Assembly (NCBI RefSeq): GCF_900103825.1
Contig: NZ_FNIF01000038.1
Location: forward strand, 1-32,950
DNA from: Paenibacillus sp. yr247
GTDB lineage: Bacteria; Bacillota; Bacilli; Paenibacillales; NBRC-103111
Length of the DNA stretch: 32,950 bases
Direction: 5' to 3'
Of the stretch, positions 23,900 through 31,968 are shown piece by piece (position 1 is the first letter of the stretch; each line of letters opens with the position of its first letter). Below the pieces are notes generated by a model. It was not told the origin of the DNA and did not search any database. It worked only from the letters and a program-made list of their open reading frames with translations. Made by a program: the position numbers and the translations under genes.

Positions 23900-24298
23900 T
23901 TAGATGTTCCTACAAAGGTGATTCGCCGATGTTTCCGTTCCAATTGCAACAGCTGCTAAATTCGCAGCAATGGCCGCTGCTGAGCCAGAGCTTGAACCGC
24001 CAACAAATAATTCCCCAGGGCCGTAAGGATTTAAAGTTAGTCCGCCTCTTGAGCTATAGCCCGCCCAAATCTCATTAGACATGAAGCCTGCCCATTCAGT
24101 CATATTCGTTTTACCTAGCAATACAGCCCCTGCTGCCCGAAGCTGTGCCGCAACGAACGAATCTGCTGCTGCGAAAGATTCTATGCGGGTTAGATACGTG
24201 TGAACCAATTGTTCGGAAGTAACCATCCCCGTATTCATCTTATGCTGCATACTTGCTATATCTGCTTCTATGATCCATTTATCCAACCAACTCTCCAT
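23900..24298 (-). pseudogene. amidase (amidase-signature) remnant, internally deleted and truncated
   Basis: 132 codons with an AAGGGGATG ribosome site. Residues 1-42 match the N-terminus of amidase-signature enzymes (helix then VTSEQLVHTYLTRIESF). Residues 43-124 match the core: SFVAAQLRAAGAVLLGKTNM, WAGFMSNEIWAGYSSRGG, then GGSSSGSAAA and GTETS. Family members have about 60 more residues between these parts, including the catalytic Lys (PVLLKDN-like segment), and 300 more after GTETS, including the nucleophile Ser. Both are missing, so the enzyme cannot work. The in-frame internal deletion is near 24165-24178 and the truncation near 23926, where the next gene's leader begins. The family assignment is strong; lengths are by memory. 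Confidence 0.8.
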
Positions 24299-24403
24299 CT
24301 GTGCATCCCCTTCTGGTTCTAAGTCCTATTAACACTTTTCTCTGTAGGGTATGAAGTTCCTGTATTTGTAAGTTGGGGAATTTAATTATAGTTATATTTG
24401 CAA

Positions 24404-24450
24404 TAAAAAAAGCTAACCCTTTTCAGCCAGCCTTGGCTAAAAAAGTTAGC
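24404..24450 (-). terminator. terminator of the phytanoyl-CoA dioxygenase-like gene
   Basis: Minus strand: GCTAAC-...-AGCCA / TGGCT-...-GTTAGC followed by TTTTTTT (24404-24410 on the plus strand is A-rich). It starts about 13 bases after the stop codon. Confidence 0.85.
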
Positions 24451-24462
24451 ATTACGGCTCCT

Positions 24463-25206
24463 TTAGTACAGTGAAAATTTTTCTCTCAAATCTTCCCGTT
24501 GCGTAACAAACGAATCCTCACGAATGTAATGACAAACATAAGAACGGCGCCAACGGTTCTTACTCCGATTCTTGTTGGACGAATGAATAAGCAGCTCACT
24601 AAAGAATAGGATATCCCCTTTTTCCATCTCAACAGGAATTTGCTTACTGAGGTCGGCGCCTTCCGTCTCATCTGTCCATGATTCGTGTTCCTCCAGGTTC
24701 TTCACAGCACCATGAGGCAGCAGTCCAAGTTTATGTGTGCCAGGAATGACCCATAGACAACCATTCTCGATATCCACGACATCTTCCATGGCAATCCATG
24801 CGGCAATCATCGTCATTGGATCATTTTTAATATAGTAGTAATCCTGATGCGAAGCCTGGCCTGGTGATCCTGGTTCTTTATAGAAATACATACTCTGCAC
24901 GCAGTTTGCCTCTTTGCCCATTAATTGAGCTAGCGTGCCTCGGATCATGGGAAGCTTCATCATTTGCCGAGAAAAGCTATCATGCTTATGAGGATTAAAC
25001 AAACGCAAAGAAAACTTCTTGCTTTCTTCGCAAGCTGCCCAATGGGGTATTTCCGATTGATTGCGAATATCATAGATGTGTCCATTAAAGGCATCGATCA
25101 GATCGCTGCTGCAGCCTTTCTTAATGAGTAAATACCCATCTCTTTCAAACTGCTTATACTGTTCTTCCGAAATGGGTGACAAACGGTTTTCTTTTGCTGC
25201 AAACAT
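24463..25206 (-). CDS. phytanoyl-CoA dioxygenase (PhyH)-family protein
   Basis: 247 residues, GAGAGGGGATG upstream. The fold is the Fe(II)/2-oxoglutarate jelly roll: H120-x-D122 (HQD) and H208 (LLIHSS) form the metal triad, and R218/R221 in NRWRRSY would bind 2-oxoglutarate. ENGCLWVIPGTHKLG is a family signature. The enzyme would hydroxylate or halogenate an unknown small substrate in the cytosol; bacterial members act in natural-product and lipid metabolism. It stands alone between the amidase remnant and a GNAT gene, with its own terminator. Confidence 0.87.
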   Translation of the reverse strand: MFAAKENRLSPISEEQYKQFERDGYLLIKKGCSSDLIDAFNGHIYDIRNQSEIPHWAACEESKKFSLRLFNPHKHDSFSRQMMKLPMIRGTLAQLMGKEANCVQSMYFYKEPGSPGQASHQDYYYIKNDPMTMIAAWIAMEDVVDIENGCLWVIPGTHKLGLLPHGAVKNLEEHESWTDETEGADLSKQIPVEMEKGDILFFSELLIHSSNKNRSKNRWRRSYVCHYIREDSFVTQREDLREKFSLY

Positions 25207-25388
25207 GTAGACATCCCCTCTCCAGTATGTGAACGGAATAGATCTTTCTTACTTTCATCATACTGCCGAGGTCTTCATTCAACAATAGCTGTAATTATCA
25301 CTTTTGTATCTGAGATTGATCATCCCTGGTCCATACAGAGCGCAGCTTTCTGGAAGGTTGTATATCTATTTCCCTCTTGCCAAAGGGT
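25207..25388. other. intergenic, no feature resolved
   Basis: This 182-base gap between the PhyH-family and GNAT genes shows no terminator with a clear U-tract and no convincing promoter. TTGAAT near 25276-25281 on the minus strand has no -10 at 17 bases. Confidence 0.4.
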
Positions 25389-25805
25389 TTATCCGTTCTC
25401 GGGTGCTCTTCTCATAAAGCGTGCGGCATCACGCTCAAATCCATATTGCTCGTAGAGCTCATGGGCATCTTTGGTGCCGAGTATCCCAACTAGATCCTTC
25501 AGATCTTCTGAATTTGTTATTGTTTCAATCAATTTCTTCCCGATGCTTCTACCTCTATAATCCTCATCCACATAAACATCCGCTAACCAATACATCGTCG
25601 CATGATCTGTTACGATACGAGCAAATCCAATTTGCTTTCGATCATGGTAAACTCCAACACAAAGGGAAGCTTCAATCGATTTTTGGATTGTTGTAATTGA
25701 TCGCTTATTTGCCCAATAGCTCCTTGACAGAAAACCGGCAATTACGTCTATTTGCAGCAATTCCTTCTCGTCGCTAATTAAAAGCTCATCAAATTCATAT
25801 CTCAT
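25389..25805 (-). CDS. GNAT-family acetyltransferase
   Basis: 138 residues from ATG 25805, with GGGGGGAT about 6 bases upstream; the frame extends to 25853 but the extra part overlaps the previous gene without a site. Motif A is YWLADVYVDEDYRGRSIGKK, with the R-x-x-G/A acetyl-CoA loop, and the YEQYGFERD end is typical. The substrate is unknown. It begins 20 bases after the CYTH gene, so the two probably form one operon. Confidence 0.87.
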   Translation of the reverse strand: MRYEFDELLISDEKELLQIDVIAGFLSRSYWANKRSITTIQKSIEASLCVGVYHDRKQIGFARIVTDHATMYWLADVYVDEDYRGRSIGKKLIETITNSEDLKDLVGILGTKDAHELYEQYGFERDAARFMRRAPENG

Positions 25806-25825
25806 ATGTATCCCCCCAACAGCCA

Positions 25826-26320
25826 TTATTTTTGCGTCTGCAGCTGCACCCACATCGACTTATTTCGGAATTCTTCCTCCTGCCCTAGCTCTCGCCCGAA
25901 CCAGGCAGGTATCGTAAAGCGCCCAGCAGTTTCAATGTCTGGAAACTCAACTTCTACCACGGCCAGATCCACTTGTTTATACTCATCTATTTCAAAATGT
26001 AATCCCTGATATTCCACCGTGGTACGAATCTTCTCTAGCGGAACTAATCCCGTTCGCTCCAGCAGCTGCTTATATACAGGTTCCGATATGTTGTATTCAA
26101 TCTCTTCTCTTACTAGCCCATGACCGGATTTGAAAGTATGCGTAAAATGCGATTCACCAGAGCTATCAACCAATTGGCGCACTCTAATTTCCTGATCCTC
26201 CGAAAAGGCTAAATAGGTTTGATAAATGTACTGCTTTGAAACTAGCTTAATCTCTTTGTTATCCAGTTCAGCCGCAGGAAATGCGGGTAATAGAAATTTT
26301 CTTTCGATTTCGGCACTCAT
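25826..26320 (-). CDS. CYTH-domain triphosphatase-like protein
   Basis: 164 residues, with GAGAGGGG about 10 bases before the ATG. The N-terminal EIERKF (4-9) is the CYTH ExExK motif, which with later acidic strands (IRVRQ, VREEIEYN, FEIDEYK, VVEVEF) binds Mg-triphosphate inside a beta-barrel tunnel. Family members are triphosphatases or adenylate cyclases; length fits the short bacterial NE1496-like type. Nothing around it points to its substrate. It is the first gene of a pair with the GNAT. Confidence 0.86.
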   Translation of the reverse strand: MSAEIERKFLLPAFPAAELDNKEIKLVSKQYIYQTYLAFSEDQEIRVRQLVDSSGESHFTHTFKSGHGLVREEIEYNISEPVYKQLLERTGLVPLEKIRTTVEYQGLHFEIDEYKQVDLAVVEVEFPDIETAGRFTIPAWFGRELGQEEEFRNKSMWVQLQTQK

Positions 26321-26466
26321 TGGTGATGCCCCTCTCTAAGTAAATCATTTTTCTTTCATCATTTTACCACGTCACCGTAACGGTTGGGAGCCCCGCTTAT
26401 TTAGCGAAGACTATCAAGCCTATGTTGTCCGATCAAGAGTAATAAAACTAGATATCCTGGAAATGC

Positions 26467-26499
26467 AAACATCTGCCAAAGATACTCTGGCAGACGTTT
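26467..26499. terminator. hairpin downstream of the XapX gene (possible terminator)
   Basis: AAACATCTGCCA (26467-26478) and TGGCAGACGTTT (26488-26499) form a 12-base stem with one mismatch pair. It lies ~30 bases after the XapX stop on the minus strand. There is no U-tract after it, so terminator function is uncertain. Confidence 0.45.
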
Positions 26500-26529
26500 A
26501 TACAAAGATTCATGAAAAAGACAATGCCC

Positions 26530-26697
26530 TTACGTGAAAAGCTTGTTTACCCATTCTACCAGCTTACCGCCAACGTATATGCCCATTATACCCATAACCG
26601 CTGAAAATACAGGAGGCGCAGGAAGCGGCAGTCGAATGTATCTAAAAACAACCCCGACAAACGCTCCCGCTGCAAAAGCAAGGATAACTTCTTTCAT
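26530..26697 (-). CDS. XapX-domain small membrane protein
   Basis: 55 residues from ATG 26697, with AGGGTG about 6 bases upstream; the longer frame to 26736 is not needed. It has two short hydrophobic segments (LAFAAGAFVGVVFRYIRL and VFSAVMGIMGIYVGGKLV) joined by a PLPAPP turn, the XapX/DUF1427 layout. XapX proteins are tiny two-helix membrane proteins of unknown function. It stands alone. Confidence 0.82.
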   Translation of the reverse strand: MKEVILAFAAGAFVGVVFRYIRLPLPAPPVFSAVMGIMGIYVGGKLVEWVNKLFT

Positions 26698-26865
26698 ACA
26701 TTTCACCCTACTATTCTTTTGATTAATCATGTACAATCAGTTTCAACCTGCATGTGATTGCCTTACTCTTTGTCCTTTTTCATATTATTTCCCATTGGCT
26801 GCCGGAGCAACCAAAGTAAGTGAATATGAAAATGAACTTAAAATAAAAGCTATCTTTAATAAGAC

Positions 26866-26892
26866 AAAAAACCGCGCATCAATGCAGCGGCT
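26866..26892 (-). terminator. terminator of the CBO0543-like gene
   Basis: Minus strand: CCGCTGCAT-tg-ATGC-GCGG followed by TTTTTTG (the A-run at 26866-26871 on plus). It lies ~35 bases after the stop of 26927-27451. Confidence 0.75.
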
Positions 26893-26926
26893 TAAGAGGT
26901 TTGTCCCCATTAATCTTTGATATGCT

Positions 26927-27451
26927 TTATTTGGCATTGAGAACAGGCACATGAAACCACAGAAGAAGAAATACAGTTATAGGCACAGATAGGATGTACG
27001 CCCACATTGGTCGTTTATAATGTAGTAAAAGCATAGGAATCATAACGGATGCAAAGAAAACTGACCATGTATAAGTCCATCCATTGCTATATACGCATAG
27101 TCCATTTGAAATCATAATAAATTCTTCTAATAACCACAATACAATCCATATCAGAATATACAAAATCTGTTTAATGATATTTTTTTGCGGATAGCGATAT
27201 AAGAAAATCAGCATTGTACTTGGATAAATTGTAAACATAATAAATAAGCTATTTGTCAAATGGTTCGGCAGTAAATTGGGTGGGTGTGGATACAACCATA
27301 ATGAAAAGTCCCACGTAAGCAAGTTATAAAGCATATCGCCGAGAATGAAGTATTGGATTGTAGGCAGATACTTACGCCAATGCATCCAATCGCCCCACTT
27401 CCAAGCGGCAATCATGGAGACAAATGCAACCACAATAGGATACATGAACAT
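26927..27451 (-). CDS. CBO0543-like integral membrane protein
   Basis: 174 residues from ATG 27451, with AGGAGG 11 bases upstream; GTG 27460 is only 2 bases from that site. About five hydrophobic helices, with short polar loops containing WKWGDWMHWRKYLPTIQYFI, GDMLYNLLTWDFSLWLY and WLLEEFIMI. The pattern resembles the CBO0543 family found in spore-forming Firmicutes, whose function is unknown. The assignment is from memory of the pattern. It is not in an operon; the gap upstream holds several hairpins (27530-27703). Confidence 0.7.
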   Translation of the reverse strand: MFMYPIVVAFVSMIAAWKWGDWMHWRKYLPTIQYFILGDMLYNLLTWDFSLWLYPHPPNLLPNHLTNSLFIMFTIYPSTMLIFLYRYPQKNIIKQILYILIWIVLWLLEEFIMISNGLCVYSNGWTYTWSVFFASVMIPMLLLHYKRPMWAYILSVPITVFLLLWFHVPVLNAK

Positions 27452-27529
27452 GACACTCACACCCTCCTATTATTTTCAAAAATATGTAATATTTATCATA
27501 TCCTCAATTCAGTAATCTTACACATCATG

Positions 27530-27703
27530 ATGAGGGTTTCAACCCTCAAACAAAAAAAGGGACCTAGCCAACGGGGCTGGGTCCAAAGTTTATATTAAAA
27601 AAGGGGGTCTTGTTTATTATAATACCCCTTCTATGTTAGAGGATTGTAACAGAAATGTTCCAATTGTGTTACAAAAAAGCGATTCCATTCGAATCGCTTT
27701 TTT
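27530..27703. other. cluster of terminator-like hairpins and an inverted repeat
   Basis: GAGGGTT-tc-AACCCTC (about 27532-27547), GGACCtAGCC/GGGCTgGGTCC (27564-27590, U-run only in the minus direction), GGGGGT/ACCCC (27604-27628), TTGTAACA-N15-TGTTACAA (27644-27674) and AAAAAAGCGATTC/GAATCGCTTTTTT (27673-27703, bidirectional) follow one another. They lie in a 300-base gap between two divergent genes, where terminators are not expected. Confidence 0.6.
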
Positions 27704-27759
27704 ATGTGTTTTTTTGTACATACTACGGATGAAAATCATTAGGAATAGGAGTTAAACAG

Positions 27760-29031
27760 GTGAATGTTGAAGAAGCCATTGTGGAACAAATCAAGAAGCA
27801 GGCTGTGCATCTGAACACCGCGGAAGATTTGGATGTGTTGATCGATGCGATTGGAGATAAGAAGTATGTCTTACTCGGGGAGGCCACGCATGGGACATCG
27901 GAATTTTATAAGCTGCGCATGGAATTAAGCCGTAAATTAATTGAAACGAAAGGATTTTCCTTTATTGCGGTTGAGGGTGACTGGCCGTCCTGCTATGAGG
28001 TCAACCGCTATGTGAAGCAGTACAAAGATGCGAAACCAAACGCCCGTAATCTAATGGAAACATTTAATCGCTGGCCGACTTGGATGTGGGCAAATGAAGA
28101 GGTTGGGGAGTTGGTGGAGTGGCTGAATCAGCACAATGCGGATAGGCCGATGGAGCAGCGAGTCGGTTTTTACGGGCTGGATGTCTATAGTTTATGGGAA
28201 TCATTAGATGAAATCGAACGCTATTTGCAGGAAAAAGGTACGCCCGAGCAGTTAGCCTTAGCGCGTGAAGCCTTTGAGTGCTTCGACTCGTACGAGAAGG
28301 AGGGGCAAAACTACGGTGTTTCCGCTGCTTTCTACGGCGAAAGCTGTAAGGATGATGTCGTGAAGCTGCTTAAGGAGCTTCACGCGAAACGCGTGCGGTA
28401 CGAAGAAGACAGCGAAGCGGCCCTTAGCGCGGAATTGAACGCGCTTGTTGCCGTTAACGCGGAGGATTACTACCGCACGATGGTACGCCACGACGCGGAA
28501 TCGTGGAATGTCCGCGACCGGCACATGGTCGAGGCGCTGCGCCGCCTCGCCGACTACCACGGCCCAGACGCCAAGGTCATCGTCTGGGAGCATAACACGC
28601 ACATCGGCGATGCGCGTGCAACAGATATGGAGGCCGACGGCATGGTCAACGTCGGCCAGCTCGTGCGCGAAGCGCACGGCGAAGCCGATGTGTTCGCCAT
28701 CGGCTTCGGCACTTATCGCGGCACGGTGATTGCCGCGAAATCCTGGGGCGCGCCGATGGCGGCGATGCAAGTGCCACCTGCCCAGCCGGGCAGCTGGGAG
28801 GAGCTCATGCATCGCGCGGGCGCGCACGACCAGATTCTCCTGCTGCGCAAGGAGGATCCAATTCTCGGGCACGAGGTGCTGAAGCATCGTGCCATCGGTG
28901 TCGTGTACCGCCCCACTTATGAACGCGGGAACTATGTTCCCTCGGTGATGGCCCGGCGGTACGACGCCTTCGTGCATGTGGACGAAAGCCATGCGCTTCG
29001 TCCCCTAACGATAGAAAAAGTGCTTGTGTGA
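27760..29031 (+). CDS. erythromycin-esterase-family protein
   Basis: 423 residues from a GTG start, with TAGGAG 8 bases upstream. Family motifs appear in order: LLGEATHGTSEFYKLRMEL (about 39-57), IAVEGDWPSCYEVNRYV, RDRHMVEAL and VWEHNTHIGDAR. These hold the conserved His/Glu residues of the EreA/EreB/succinoglycan-biosynthesis-like Erythro_esteras family. True macrolide esterase activity cannot be claimed; many members have no known substrate. No membrane segment is seen. The DNA is moderate-GC up to about 28250 and then strongly GC-rich to about 28970. The gene's last codons form one arm of its terminator. Confidence 0.88.
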   Translation: MNVEEAIVEQIKKQAVHLNTAEDLDVLIDAIGDKKYVLLGEATHGTSEFYKLRMELSRKLIETKGFSFIAVEGDWPSCYEVNRYVKQYKDAKPNARNLMETFNRWPTWMWANEEVGELVEWLNQHNADRPMEQRVGFYGLDVYSLWESLDEIERYLQEKGTPEQLALAREAFECFDSYEKEGQNYGVSAAFYGESCKDDVVKLLKELHAKRVRYEEDSEAALSAELNALVAVNAEDYYRTMVRHDAESWNVRDRHMVEALRRLADYHGPDAKVIVWEHNTHIGDARATDMEADGMVNVGQLVREAHGEADVFAIGFGTYRGTVIAAKSWGAPMAAMQVPPAQPGSWEELMHRAGAHDQILLLRKEDPILGHEVLKHRAIGVVYRPTYERGNYVPSVMARRYDAFVHVDESHALRPLTIEKVLV

Positions 29032-29050
29032 AGTCACACAAGCACTTTTT
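29015..29050. terminator. bidirectional terminator overlapping a stop codon
   Basis: AAAAAGTGCTTGTGTG (29015-29030) pairs perfectly with CACACAAGCACTTTTT (29035-29050), loop of four. The upstream arm encodes the last codons of the erythromycin-esterase-family gene (stop TGA at 29029-29031). It also ends the GH88 gene from the other side. Confidence 0.93.
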
Positions 29051-29060
29051 TCAACTAGAA

Positions 29061-30155
29061 TTAAAATATCCGATTAGACCAATTCATCAATTTAGCAGCT
29101 GTTTCGATATAGTAGTAGTCTCCATAAATAAGTCCCACATTCACATTTTGACCGGCAGGCTTATTCCCCGTTCCTTCTCTCAGAATCGACTCTCGTGATC
29201 CATCCAGATCCGCATAATCTCGAGTCAACGCATCCATAATTCGCATCGCTTGGTTACGATACAGATTGGCTTCTTCACTAGGGACAAGATCGGCAATTTC
29301 CAGAAGTCCAGAAGCAGCGCAAGCAGCGGCTGAAGTATCTTTGAGCTCCAGATCGGCATCTCCCGTGCGGAAATCCCACAAAGGAATCGGATCAACTATC
29401 GTATTCGCCATAAAATAATGGGCTACCCGCTTCGCCGCTTCCAAATACCTCGACTCCTTCGTGTAACGATACACATTGGCCAGCCCATGCAATGCCCAAG
29501 ATTGTCCTCTGCTCCATGAAGAAGTCGGAGAGAAACCTTGCCCGCCTAACGCTTCGATATAAGCACCGGTGTCAGGGTCAAAGCTAACAATATGACAAAC
29601 GGACCCGTCGTCCCGAATGAAATGTTCCAGTACAGTATCCGCATGAGACATGGCGACCTGTTTGAATCGCGAGTCACCGAGCTCCTCAGACGCCCATAAG
29701 AGTATGGAAAGATTCATACTAGAATCAATGATTGCCCAGCCATGCTTATCTTGATTCCATGCACGCAAGAAACGTCCTGCCTGATTGAAGCGACCTGCGA
29801 GGAAATTCGCGGCCTGCAGTCCTCTTCTTCGTCCATCCATATCGCCAGTCATGATATATTTCGCTACCGCAGTAGGCAGAAATTGAAAGCCGACATCATG
29901 ATGAAAGTTATTTTCCTTTTGGAAGCAGGCTTCAATTTTTAAATCCCAATCCCATGCCTGCTGACGATACTTCTCTTCCTTGGTCATGTCGTACATGATC
30001 CATAAAATGCCCGGCCAAAAGCCGGAGGTCCACCAGTCCAAACGGATATCGTCATAGACGCCCTCTATGTCCACATGTGGAGATTTACTTCCAATCTGCT
30101 CAATCATCGTGTCAACTTTTTTCTGCAATGTTGGCCAGAGGTTCACTAGATCCAT
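29061..30155 (-). CDS. GH88 unsaturated glucuronyl hydrolase
   Basis: 364 residues. Catalytic Asp candidates match the family: D87 in HHDVGFQF and D144 in IIDSSMNLSILLWA (D88 and D149 in Bacillus GL1 UGL). WWTSGFWPG near residue 41 and the QSWALHGLANVYRYT repeat fit the alpha/alpha six-barrel. The enzyme hydrolyses the unsaturated uronic acid left at the end of polysaccharides by lyases, inside the cell. AAGGAG lies 9 bases before the ATG and overlaps the TGA stop of the broken GH2 gene upstream, so the two were translated as an operon. It appears intact; the following terminator is shared with 27760-29031. Confidence 0.9.
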   Translation of the reverse strand: MDLVNLWPTLQKKVDTMIEQIGSKSPHVDIEGVYDDIRLDWWTSGFWPGILWIMYDMTKEEKYRQQAWDWDLKIEACFQKENNFHHDVGFQFLPTAVAKYIMTGDMDGRRRGLQAANFLAGRFNQAGRFLRAWNQDKHGWAIIDSSMNLSILLWASEELGDSRFKQVAMSHADTVLEHFIRDDGSVCHIVSFDPDTGAYIEALGGQGFSPTSSWSRGQSWALHGLANVYRYTKESRYLEAAKRVAHYFMANTIVDPIPLWDFRTGDADLELKDTSAAACAASGLLEIADLVPSEEANLYRNQAMRIMDALTRDYADLDGSRESILREGTGNKPAGQNVNVGLIYGDYYYIETAAKLMNWSNRIF

Positions 30156-30161
30156 TCCAAT

Positions 30162-31968
30162 TCACTCCTTGTCGGTTGTCTGTTCATTCAAACTGCTGAC
30201 TTTCACGAATGTTGTATCCAATCCTTCTGCATGAACGGAGACGATTGACGTTCCACCTCGCGGATCAACGTAAATACGGGCACGCCCATTCGCTAACTCT
30301 AGTGTTCTTGCCCCTCTCACCGTACCTAGGTTATCAAGAAGCTTCCCCGTGCCAGCTAGTCCAAAGTGGACCAAGGTAGCGGCATCCTGGCAAAAAACAC
30401 CCCATTTATCATAAGCGAGCACTTCCACATATACACTTGCGTCAGGGCTTATATGGGAAGTTAACCGTAGGAACGCAGGTGCTCCCCATGATTCGGTTTG
30501 ATAATGGAACGTCGTATCGTCTTGTACTACGCTGTTACCTTCACCTTTAGCTACAGCAATGACATGATTCACCCCAGACTGCAGCTCTGTACCACCCCGC
30601 CCAAATCGAAGGCGAATACACATCTATAATGTCGCGGCAGAAATCACAACGCCTTATAGCAGTCAATCTTGTATCATCCAGCTCATGTGACAGCTGATGC
30701 AGTTCATGCATGAAATCTCGAATTTCTTGCTCATCAAAATGATTAAAATCAGCTTCCCAATCGTTCTCATTGCCGAGTCCCCACAAAATAATCGAGGGGT
30801 GATTGCGGTGCTGCTCAATCATGGCCGTCAGCATATCTTTGCACTGCTGACGGTAGCTGGTGCCTCCTAGGCCGCCGCGGCACCAAGGGATTTCTTCCCA
30901 AACGAGCAGTCCGAGCTCGTCACATTGATCCAGCACGATCCGCGATTGCTGATAGTGCCCTAAGCGAATGAAATTCGCGCCCATCTCCTTGATGAGCCTC
31001 ATTTCCTCGCGAATCATCTCCTCCGTCATGGCTGCGCCAACACCGGCATGATCTTCGTGTCGGTGTGTCCCTCGGAGCAGCAATCTTTGTCCATTGAGAT
31101 GAAAGGGTCCCTTTTCTATGAAGTCGAAATAGCGAAGACCAAACCTTACGGTAAGCGTTGTCTCAATTGTTTCTAATGTCTCTAATTGCAGCGTTACCTT
31201 GCAGGTATATAAATGAGGTGTATCAGGGCTCCAAAGCTTCGCATTTTCCACCGGAAACTGAGCAATGACTTCAGTGTCGGCCCAATTTTCCTTCACAATC
31301 ACATCGGCAAATACCTCTTGCTCCGATTCGTCCCAGACTTGCAGTCGCAAGCTGATTTGACGTTTGTCCTTCTCAGGATTGTACAGCTTCACATGAACAG
31401 CTGCCTCAGCTCGATCCGCTGAAACATCGGTTATCACATGTACCGTTTCTATCGAAAGTGCAGGTACATAAACCAGATTTAGGTATCTGTAGAGACCACC
31501 GTATAGATTAAAATCACTAACATCAGATGGAATCGCTTCCAAATTTCTCGTGTTATCACAACGTATAGCAATGGGTACTTTGCTGCCGTAGTACTCAGGA
31601 AAGTTCCCCTCAGTTAGCCGGTCCGTGATATCTATCGTGAACTCATCATAGCCACCTTGATGCTCGCCAATGCGATCTCCAAAAACATATACTTCCGTGT
31701 GCTGCCCAGCCCCTTCGAAATGAAGCAGGGTTCTACCGTTTGGATACGGATTATGGATGGATAGTAATGTTCTATACCATCCTGGCCCTTGATAATAAGG
31801 CCTATCGGGGTCCATGGCATCCAGTGCATTAAAGCAATGCGGCAACTCGACGCCCAGCCAAGATAAGTTATAGTGATTGTTTAATTTATCTTTTCGCCAT
31901 ACTTCCCAAACCCCGCCTAAGGAGCCTTGAATATACTCCCAGCCATGAATCAATCGATGTGTAATCAT
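30162..31968 (-). pseudogene. GH2 glycoside hydrolase, internally deleted and frameshifted
   Basis: The first part (codons 1-461 from ATG 31968, with AGGGGGG upstream) has the GH2 sugar-binding domain (GPGWYRTLLS, GAGQHTEVYVFGDRIGEHQGGYDEF), the immunoglobulin-like domain and the start of the TIM barrel with the acid/base E401 in GLGNEND. It then reads IIDVYSPSIWAGWYR and runs out of frame to a stop at 30547. The second part (30162-~30590, another frame) resumes with ELQSGVNHVIAVAKGEG and a C-terminal beta domain (FGLAGTGKLLDNLG, GGTSIVSVHAEGL). Full-length relatives are about 800 residues and carry a nucleophile Glu between these parts. About 200 codons are missing at ~30580-30595. The product cannot be an active beta-glucuronidase/galactosidase. 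Confidence 0.8.

Noticed and set aside
26729..26920. Plus-strand 63-codon frame beside the XapX gene
   Set aside because: No ribosome site, Cys/Phe/Lys-rich without a pattern, and it runs through the terminator of the opposite gene.
27644..27674. TTGTAACA-N15-TGTTACAA as a BirA operator
   Set aside because: Arms are similar to BirA boxes but lack the AACC/GGTT core, and the adjacent gene is not related to biotin.
28258..28992. A 244-codon minus-strand frame opposite the erythromycin-esterase gene
   Set aside because: It mirrors the GC-rich coding region, is His/Val/Ala-rich without any known motif, and the plus-strand gene has clear family motifs.
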